Part shown: one piece after another, positions 1 through 4,743 of the stretch | How positions within the stretch are numbered: the stretch's first letter is position 1 | Layout of the letters: each line of letters opens with the position of its first letter | Source of the DNA: Alloprevotella sp. | GTDB lineage: Bacteria; Bacteroidota; Bacteroidia; Bacteroidales; Bacteroidaceae | Length of the DNA stretch: 7,515 bases | Direction of reading: 5' to 3' | NCBI GenBank assembly: GCA_015259235.1 | Contig: JABZGM010000101.1 | Coordinates: forward strand, 1 to 7,515 | The notes under the pieces: generated by a model | Databases searched by the model: none | Told to the model about the DNA's origin: nothing | What the model saw: only the letters and a program-made list of their open reading frames with translations | Program-made: the position numbers and the translations under genes

Positions 1-124
1 GCCTTTCATGGATGAAGATCCCAAGACGGTGGAGATTATCTCCAAGGTGGTGCTTCTCGCAGAGGATAATAAACTCAAAGATCCCACCATCTTGCAGTGG
101 ATTCAACCGCAAGTGCAGTCCTAA
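1..124 (+). CDS. C-terminal end of an unrecognised protein (5' truncated)
   Basis: An open frame enters from the left edge (first complete codon at base 2) and ends at a TAA at 122-124, giving 40 visible residues. The fragment starts PFMDEDPKTVEII and ends WIQPQVQS. It is mildly acidic and looks soluble and largely helical, with no membrane segment. I do not recognise the family and propose no function. It is judged real because the frame is open from the edge, the composition is that of an ordinary protein, and a strong intrinsic terminator follows 25 bases after the stop. It is convergent with the minus-strand polysaccharide cluster, so it is probably not part of that pathway. Confidence 0.7.
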   Translation, partial: PFMDEDPKTVEIISKVVLLAEDNKLKDPTILQWIQPQVQS

Positions 125-149
125 TCTAGCCCCTTTCGCTCAAAATAAT

Positions 150-190
150 AAGTCCGCATCCCTAGTGTGTAGGGATGCGGACTTTGTTTT
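150..190 (+). terminator. Strong intrinsic terminator of the left-edge gene
   Basis: A perfect 15-bp inverted repeat (150-164 with 170-184, arms AAGTCCGCATCCCTA and TAGGGATGCGGACTT) encloses a 5-base loop GTGTG. It is followed on the plus strand by a T-rich tail TGTTTT at 185-190 and preceded by an A-rich stretch CAAAATAAT. It sits 25 bases after the stop of the plus-strand gene. The A-rich upstream side could give partial termination in the other direction. Confidence 0.9.
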
Positions 191-261
191 GTTGCAGTGC
201 GCTGCTATTCGTTGCTTAGATTGGCGATGGTTTCTTTTTCGGACAATACCTTTTCCACGCA

Positions 262-303
262 ATCAAAAGCAAGAGGACAAGGGCGATGATGTCCTTGTCC
301 TCT
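262..303 (-). terminator. Intrinsic terminator closing the minus-strand polysaccharide cluster
   Basis: An 11-bp perfect inverted repeat (272-282 AGAGGACAAGG with 293-303 CCTTGTCCTCT) has a 10-base loop. Read on the minus strand, the stem is followed by a T-rich run, TGCTTTTG. This lies about 60 bases after the stop of the last gene of the cluster (365), which fixes the likely orientation. On the plus strand the tail after the stem is less U-rich, so it is a weaker terminator that way. Confidence 0.75.
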
Positions 304-364
304 GTAGGTTGTTTCAATAAAATGCGAAATGTGGGGTAAACACCTCAGCTGTTAGATGGTCGTT

Positions 365-1345
365 TTAGTGCTTGGGTTTACCGACTATCCAATGTTTGAG
401 CGTGCGCAACACTTGACCGAGCCAGGTGTAGCGTATGCCCCAGTCGCGAATGGCTTCTGCAAAGAGTCGTTCTATGGCAGGGGATTTCTCGGGAGTGCGG
501 TGCGAAAGTTGGAGAGGTCGCGTGAGGGGCTCACGATCGTAGCTGAAATGCTGCAACCAACTGCTAGTGGCGCTGAAATGTGTACCACCTTGCAAACCAA
601 TGTTGCGGATGAGCGTGCGCGCAGGTGTGAGGCACAGTCCACCAGCTCGGTAGATTGCGATTTCCCAACAGACATCCCAAGGGATTGGGTCGCGGTCGAT
701 GGAGTGAAGACAAGGAAAATTGCCCCCATATTGCATGGCGTCGATGTCGTCGTTGGTGAGACCATCGAGGGCTTCTTGGGCAGAAGTGTAGTGCACAAAG
801 TGTTGTTGCCAGCGGTTGCGCCACGTTCCCCAGCCCCAACCACCCATGTGGGGCGTGAAATAGGCTTCGTTGTCCGATTCTATGAGTTCTGGATGTTCGT
901 CTATCAGATTTAAATGAGTAAATCCAGCCACGTGCATCACTTGTGTATCGTCACGATAGAGTTGAAATGCGCGATTCATGTAAGAAAGAAAACCTTGTGC
1001 AGTGACAATGTCGTCTTCCAAGACGATAATCGTGTCGTGATGGTCAAAGACTTGAGAGATGCCCTCAATGATGTTGCGCTCGAGATAGAAATTTTCGGGA
1101 CGTTCGATGAGGTGGAAGGCTCGGAAGAGATGCTCCTGTGCGTTGCGCTCCGCAAATTCGTGGAGATATTCGCGTAGAGTTTCGACAGAATGCCAAGAAC
1201 TATTGTCGCGCCCGCCATCGGAAAAGACATACACTTCCGTTTCAGGTGCAAGATAGTTGGCAGCTAGGGCTTCTAGCGTGCGCTTGGTGTGATCTAGGCG
1301 ATTATAAACGAAGAGTGCCACAGGGGCAAGGGAGGAATCAGTCAT
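365..1345 (-). CDS. Glycosyltransferase with LEDD and GWGTW motifs
   Basis: Predicted to transfer a sugar from a nucleotide-sugar donor during surface polysaccharide synthesis, probably on the cytoplasmic face of the inner membrane. The 326-residue protein opens with PVALFVYNRLDHTKRTLEAL (residues 8-27), the first strand and helix of a GT-A fold. SDGG is at 42-45. LEDD at 109-112 is the probable metal/nucleotide-binding acidic motif, of the kind seen in GT2/GT13-like (GnT-I-like) enzymes. GGWGWGTW at 168-175 and PWDV at 222-225 are conserved-looking acceptor-side motifs. There is no clear membrane segment. The open frame extends 29 codons further upstream, but that would run deep into licD. 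I chose the ATG at 1345 because it overlaps the licD stop by 8 bases (ATGACTGA), a typical coupling arrangement. It is the last gene of the cluster. The sugar and acceptor cannot be told from sequence. Confidence 0.87.
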   Translation of the reverse strand: MTDSSLAPVALFVYNRLDHTKRTLEALAANYLAPETEVYVFSDGGRDNSSWHSVETLREYLHEFAERNAQEHLFRAFHLIERPENFYLERNIIEGISQVFDHHDTIIVLEDDIVTAQGFLSYMNRAFQLYRDDTQVMHVAGFTHLNLIDEHPELIESDNEAYFTPHMGGWGWGTWRNRWQQHFVHYTSAQEALDGLTNDDIDAMQYGGNFPCLHSIDRDPIPWDVCWEIAIYRAGGLCLTPARTLIRNIGLQGGTHFSATSSWLQHFSYDREPLTRPLQLSHRTPEKSPAIERLFAEAIRDWGIRYTWLGQVLRTLKHWIVGKPKH

Positions 1346-2153
1346 CGATAGTGAGCTTTGCGCTGTGGGGATGGAGATTGTCGAGAGAAGGAAGTTGCAT
1401 ATAGTTGCCAAACTTGCGACGGAGATAAGCATCTGTGTCAGCGGGCACGGGAACTGTCAGACCATCGAACTCTGCCGTGGTGAGAGGGAAGGTTTCCTCT
1501 GGGAGAATCGTGTTGTCGTAGGGGATGCCTGGGCTGTAGTTGAGGAATTTCGTGGGCCAGAATTTGGCGATCGTGCGCAATACTGGGAAGACGAAACCCT
1601 CATTGAACTTGCGGATGCGGCGCACCTTGGCGATGAGCTGCTCGGGTGTGTAGTTGGGATTTTTCATCACCTTATACACTCGTCCGAAAGTACGATTAGA
1701 AATCCAAAGTAAGGGGAGAGGCATCTTTTCGTAAGGGAAGATGTCGATGAAAATGCCCTTGAGTTGGAAGATGCGGTCGTAGTCGTTGGTCTCTTCTAGG
1801 TAGCTGCGTGTGTCGCGCACCTTGGCAAACTGGAAAAAATAGCCTGGATCGGTGTCAGGAGTTTGAAGTTTTAGATGCTCTGGTAATTCTTCGGGAAGAA
1901 TTTTCAGAAGTTTCTCATAGTCCTCTCGGAGCATCTCGATGTCGAGGTCGTCATCCCAAGGAATATATCCACCATGGCGCACGCAACCAAGGAGAGTGCC
2001 GGAGCAGAGCCAGTATTTCAGATTGTGGCGACGGCAGATTTTATCGATTTCTCCGAGCATTTCGGTCATGCGGTGCTGCATACGGCGCAGGAGTGAGCCT
2101 TCGGGGTTGAAACGCTCGCGGAGAGCTTCGTGGTCAATGGGAGGTTGAGGCAT
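1338..2153 (-). CDS. LicD-family phosphotransferase
   Basis: LicD proteins belong to the nucleotidyltransferase-fold group that transfers a phospho-alcohol from a CDP-activated donor onto a glycan. Examples are phosphocholine on Haemophilus lipopolysaccharide and pneumococcal teichoic acid, and ribitol phosphate by human fukutin/FKRP. The 271-residue protein has the full signature: SGTLLG at 51-56, RHGGYIPWDDDLDI at 59-72 (the DDDLD acidic cluster is the expected metal site), KGIFIDIFPYEKMP at 132-145, and the C-terminal region FDGLTVPVPADTDAYLRRKF at 229-248 followed by GNYMQLP. The length is normal. It follows the reductase gene by 70 bases and overlaps the next glycosyltransferase by 8 bases. 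The TagD-like gene two positions upstream suggests the donor is a CDP-alcohol made by the same cluster (inference). No Lic1-type choline kinase or transporter is visible, so phosphocholine is not specially favoured. Confidence 0.92.
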   Translation of the reverse strand: MPQPPIDHEALRERFNPEGSLLRRMQHRMTEMLGEIDKICRRHNLKYWLCSGTLLGCVRHGGYIPWDDDLDIEMLREDYEKLLKILPEELPEHLKLQTPDTDPGYFFQFAKVRDTRSYLEETNDYDRIFQLKGIFIDIFPYEKMPLPLLWISNRTFGRVYKVMKNPNYTPEQLIAKVRRIRKFNEGFVFPVLRTIAKFWPTKFLNYSPGIPYDNTILPEETFPLTTAEFDGLTVPVPADTDAYLRRKFGNYMQLPSLDNLHPHSAKLTIDD

Positions 2154-2223
2154 ATATAATAAGGAGAAAGGATGAGCAATGTCGAAGAGGATGGAGAAAG
2201 GAAGGGCACGGCTAGCGAAGCGG

Positions 2224-2964
2224 TTAGTTTTTCACGCGGCCCGATTGGAGTTTATAGTCGTAGGCTCGCTGTCCCTCTTTGCGAAAATCGGCTTGGTAGC
2301 GATCAAGCACGGCGTGAAACACTTCGTCATATTGGGGGATGTAGAGATCGTTGTGGGCAAGGGCGCGTGTGAGTATCTCTTGTGCTAGTGGGAAAAGCTG
2401 ATCAAGCTGCGTGGAGGTGCCGCCTTCAAACTGCGAACCGCTGAAGTGTCCGGGCGAAACATTGAGAATGCGGTTGGGAGTGCCGGTGCGCGAGAGTTCG
2501 ACATTGACACTTTCGATGAAACTTCTCAACGCGGCTTTCGTGGCACCATAGACAGCATAGAAGGGAGAACTTAAGAATCCAGCGATGCTCACCATGATGG
2601 CACAAGGAAAGTCTGCCTTTTGCTGCAAACGATCGTAGAAGTGGTGCACGATGCGCAGAGGGGCAAGGGCGTTGACTTGGAAAGAACTCACGAGATGCGC
2701 TTCATCAATGTCTTTGAATAGGGACAGGCGCGCAAAACCTGCCGTGATGAATAGTCCATCTACGGTCGGAAATTGAGTGAAGATGCTATAATCTTGGTGG
2801 GTGAGGTCGAATTGTTGCACTCGAAACTTGGGATGGTCTTGCTCCGCTGAAGGGAGATTTCTATCGACGATCCAAACCGTTTCGGTGTCTGCTTGGTCAG
2901 CAAGTAGATGGGCGAGGGCAAGTCCGATGCCACTTGCGCCACCTACGATGAGGGGATTGCGCAT
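2224..2964 (-). CDS. Short-chain dehydrogenase/reductase (SDR), NAD(P)-dependent
   Basis: A classical SDR of 246 residues with a Rossmann fold. The cofactor glycine motif is GGASGIG at 8-14. Asp34 closes the second strand (VDR), which usually favours NAD(H), although Arg35 beside it could accept NADP(H). TAG at 75-77 stands in for the common NAG motif. The probable catalytic set is Asn98, Ser126 (MVSIAGF), Tyr139 and Lys143 (YGATK), followed by PG at 171-172. It appears intact and soluble. Its substrate cannot be read from sequence. Between a cytidylyltransferase and a LicD protein, a role in making the alcohol that is activated and transferred is plausible, as TarJ-type reductases do for CDP-ribitol, although TarJ belongs to a different dehydrogenase family. 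The ATG at 2964 is the natural start, just before the Rossmann strand. A 163-base spacer with a repeat element separates it from the preceding gene. Confidence 0.9.
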   Translation of the reverse strand: MRNPLIVGGASGIGLALAHLLADQADTETVWIVDRNLPSAEQDHPKFRVQQFDLTHQDYSIFTQFPTVDGLFITAGFARLSLFKDIDEAHLVSSFQVNALAPLRIVHHFYDRLQQKADFPCAIMVSIAGFLSSPFYAVYGATKAALRSFIESVNVELSRTGTPNRILNVSPGHFSGSQFEGGTSTQLDQLFPLAQEILTRALAHNDLYIPQYDEVFHAVLDRYQADFRKEGQRAYDYKLQSGRVKN

Positions 2965-2998
2965 GGATGCGAAGTTTTCTCTGAACGATAATTGTGTG

Positions 2999-3133
2999 TC
3001 TAACGGCTAACGCGTGATAAGTTAAAGGATTACCCTCTAATTTCTAACGTCTAATTTCTAACGTCTAACGTCTACTCCGAGCCACGCTTGTCGTGGCGAG
3101 CAGAAAGGGTCTGCGACCCTCTAATGTCTATTC
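2999..3133. repeat. Intergenic heptamer-repeat and hairpin element
   Basis: Units related to TCTAACG lie at 2999-3005 and 3006-3012 (GCTAACG). A continuous array follows: 3036-3042 TCTAATT, 3043-3049 TCTAACG, 3050-3056 TCTAATT, 3057-3063 TCTAACG, 3064-3070 TCTAACG, 3071-3077 TCTACTC. Two more units follow at 3120-3126 TCTAATG and 3127-3133 TCTATTC. Between the array and the last pair is a 42-base core with two hairpins: GCCACG/CGTGGC (3081-3086 with 3092-3097, loop 5) and AGGGTC/GACCCT (3106-3111 with 3115-3120, loop 3). The 15-mers at 3032-3046 and 3116-3130 match at 14 of 15 positions, spaced 84 bases. There is no open frame and no transposase. It resembles a non-autonomous dispersed intergenic repeat, but whether it occurs elsewhere in the genome cannot be seen here. 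Confidence 0.8.
3099..3120 (-). terminator. Possible weak terminator or attenuator after the cytidylyltransferase gene
   Basis: On the minus strand a 6-bp GC-rich hairpin (AGGGTC, loop GCA, GACCCT) starts 8 bases after the cytidylyltransferase stop and is followed by TTTCTGC. The stem is short and the U-tract poor, so efficient termination is doubtful. It may only reduce read-through into the reductase-licD-glycosyltransferase genes, or protect the 3' end of the message. It lies inside the repeat element. Confidence 0.3.
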
Positions 3134-3592
3134 CTTCACTTTGACGTCAGGATTCACACGTGTTTCCACTTTACTCTTAAGGTCTTGATAGTTCTTGAGA
3201 ACTTCCTCCTTAATCTTCGTAGAACTCACGCCATCACCATAGGGGAAATAGAAAACATCTACGCCAAGTTCTTTGAGATAGTCGTATTTGCCGGTCCAAT
3301 CGTCGCCTACCACGAAGACATCAATGTTGAGTTTCTTGACAATCTCCGTGTGGTCGAGCGTGCGTTGGGGAATCACCACGTCGGGATAGCGAAGGGCTTC
3401 CAAAATCGCAAGACGTTCCTCGAAGGGAATCACAGGGGGACGCTTGTAACTACTGACCAATTCATCAGTACTCACGCCCACGATGAGCGTATCGCCCAAG
3501 CCGCGGGCATATTTTATCATCTTGAGGTGGTTGGAGTGGAACATATCGAAGGTTCCAGACGTATATACTACAATTTTCTTTTGAGCTATCAT
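3128..3592 (-). CDS. TagD-like cytidylyltransferase (glycerol-3-phosphate/alcohol-phosphate type)
   Basis: Predicted cytoplasmic enzyme that joins CTP and a phosphorylated alcohol to give a CDP-alcohol plus pyrophosphate. The 154-residue protein has the HxGH-class nucleotidyltransferase layout: GTFDMFHSNHLKMIKYAR at 13-30 (His19 and His22), RPPVIPFEERLAIL at 51-64, GDDWTGKYDYL at 96-106 and GVSSTKIKEEV at 121-131. These align well with TagD of Bacillus subtilis (129 residues). Two positions differ: the Gly of HxGH is Asn here, and the RTEGIST motif reads YGDGVSS, losing the Arg. A tail of about 20 charged residues extends beyond the TagD end. An upstream in-frame TTG (3643) would add 17 unconvincing residues; the ATG at 3592 sits just before the first strand and is preferred. 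Glycerol 3-phosphate is the default guess for the substrate, but the motif changes make it uncertain. Confidence 0.85.
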   Translation of the reverse strand: MIAQKKIVVYTSGTFDMFHSNHLKMIKYARGLGDTLIVGVSTDELVSSYKRPPVIPFEERLAILEALRYPDVVIPQRTLDHTEIVKKLNIDVFVVGDDWTGKYDYLKELGVDVFYFPYGDGVSSTKIKEEVLKNYQDLKSKVETRVNPDVKVKE

Positions 3593-3616
3593 AGAATCTG
3601 AAGGGAATGCTTTATG

Positions 3617-3643
3617 CAAATGTACGAGTTTCTGCGCAGACAA
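3617..3643 (-). promoter_or_regulatory. Candidate Bacteroidetes-type promoter for the cytidylyltransferase gene
   Basis: The minus strand reads TACATTTG at 3624-3617, an exact match to the Bacteroidetes -7 consensus TAnnTTTG. It would place transcription start about 20 bases before the ATG at 3592. A TTG at 3643-3641 could serve as the -33 element, but the 16-base gap is shorter than the roughly 19-21 expected. It lies in the 152-base gap after the family-8 glycosyltransferase gene, where a second promoter would make sense. Confidence 0.35.
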
Positions 3644-3744
3644 CGCATGATTGGGAGGAGAAATCGTGGGAAGTGGCGATATTTGCTCCTACCATCGCAC
3701 TAGAATAGGGGAGTTGCGCTGCGGAAGTGGGGAGAGGGTTGCGG

Positions 3745-4743
3745 CTATTTTCCGAGCAGTCGCGCCTTGAGTTTGTGGAAGAAGCGCGAAAGGCTGTAGC
3801 GGCGCAACCGCTGTCGGATGATATGAGGCAGCACTAGGAGATAATAGCCCGTGGCTCCGCTCATCCATAGATATTTGAACCAAATGCGCTGGCGCGAAAC
3901 TCCGAAGGCATTCCAAGGTTTTGCGGCACCGATGAAGTGCAATTGGATGGGATGGGCGAGGGCATCGGAGAAGATGCGACGACGCTCGGCATCGTCTGTG
4001 GGGAGCGACTGACAATGCTCATAGAAAGGAGTGGTGTGTGGGTCTACTTTGTAGTAGCTATTCGACACGGAATAGTACATGGGGAAGTAGCGCACGGAGT
4101 GTCCGGCACAGATTGCCATACAGTCTTGCTCCGGAAAGGGAAGACGGGCGTAGTTGGTCTTATAAAACTCCGTCCAAGTGGCTTGCATCTGGTCGTGGCG
4201 CAGAGCCTTGAGATTGAAAAGTAGGAAACCAGCATTGATTTCTCGGGAGAGCAAGTCTTGCGCTTCGGGAGAAAATGATTGGTAAAGTGCGGCGCGCGTG
4301 GTGGGAAGTATCGTATCTACGCCAGCATAGTAGAAGTTTTCCTCTGGATATGCAGCAAAGACTTGCGACACATCGCCTAGGAACACCACGTCGACATCGG
4401 AGCAGAGCACGCGCTCGTGCTGAGGGAAGAGTTCGGGAGCACAGAGTTTGAAATAAATCTCTTTGGAAAAGTGCGACTTGCTAGGGCATTCCTGCGCGAT
4501 GGGGTCATTGGAAGTGTCGTGAAAGTGCAACGAAGCCTGCGGAAATCTTCCAACTACACGCTGCAATTCGCGCTGGGCTTTGGCAGAGAGTCCTGGATGC
4601 AGCACATGCAGTTCGTAGGTGTGGCTCGCCTCTGCGTGGTGCAGGAGCGAAAACACCGTGACAATGGCAGGAACGACGTAGTTTTCGTCGAAAGTGAAGA
4701 AGATGGGAATCACCTGCTTCGGACTTTGTGCTGTATTACTCAT
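3745..4743 (-). CDS. Family 8 glycosyltransferase (LgtC/GspA-like)
   Basis: A retaining GT-A glycosyltransferase that typically transfers galactose or glucose from a UDP-sugar onto lipopolysaccharide or a related glycan. The 332-residue protein starts with IPIFFTFDENYVVPAIVTVF (12-31), the usual GT8 first strand with its Asp. It then shows KEIYFKLCAPELFP (94-107), the metal-binding DVD of CSDVDVVFLGDV (114-125), NAGFLLFNL (170-178), EQD (205-207) and the GT8 signature HFIGAAKPW (269-277), whose His and Lys contact metal and UDP. The basic, amphipathic C-terminus (about 305-332) is typical of peripheral membrane binding in LgtC-like enzymes. All expected catalytic motifs are present. The ATG overlaps the flippase stop as ATGA, so the two are probably translationally coupled. 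Confidence 0.94.
   Translation of the reverse strand: MSNTAQSPKQVIPIFFTFDENYVVPAIVTVFSLLHHAEASHTYELHVLHPGLSAKAQRELQRVVGRFPQASLHFHDTSNDPIAQECPSKSHFSKEIYFKLCAPELFPQHERVLCSDVDVVFLGDVSQVFAAYPEENFYYAGVDTILPTTRAALYQSFSPEAQDLLSREINAGFLLFNLKALRHDQMQATWTEFYKTNYARLPFPEQDCMAICAGHSVRYFPMYYSVSNSYYKVDPHTTPFYEHCQSLPTDDAERRRIFSDALAHPIQLHFIGAAKPWNAFGVSRQRIWFKYLWMSGATGYYLLVLPHIIRQRLRRYSLSRFFHKLKARLLGK

Noticed and set aside
12..320. Plus-strand open frame of 102 codons across the left junction.
   Set aside because: It is in a different frame from the left-edge gene, runs through both terminator hairpins, and has a composition unlike a protein.
356..913. Plus-strand open frame of 185 codons opposite the last glycosyltransferase.
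   Set aside because: It is the antisense shadow of a gene with clear family motifs and shows no recognisable domain.
1346..1432. Longer N-terminus for the last glycosyltransferase (29 extra residues).
   Set aside because: It would overlap licD by about 95 bases, and the extra residues do not look like part of the fold. The ATG at 1345, 8 bases into the licD end, precedes the first GT strand.
2224..2964. Possibility that the SDR is a decayed pseudogene because its NAG motif is altered to TAG.
   Set aside because: The Gly motif, Ser126, Tyr139, Lys143 and PG are all present and the length is normal.
2999..3133. CRISPR array.
   Set aside because: Repeat units are only 7 bases, contiguous and without unique spacers, and no cas gene is present.
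3593..3643. TTG start adding 17 residues to the cytidylyltransferase.
   Set aside because: The ATG at 3592 sits right before the conserved first strand, and the extra stretch coincides with the candidate promoter.
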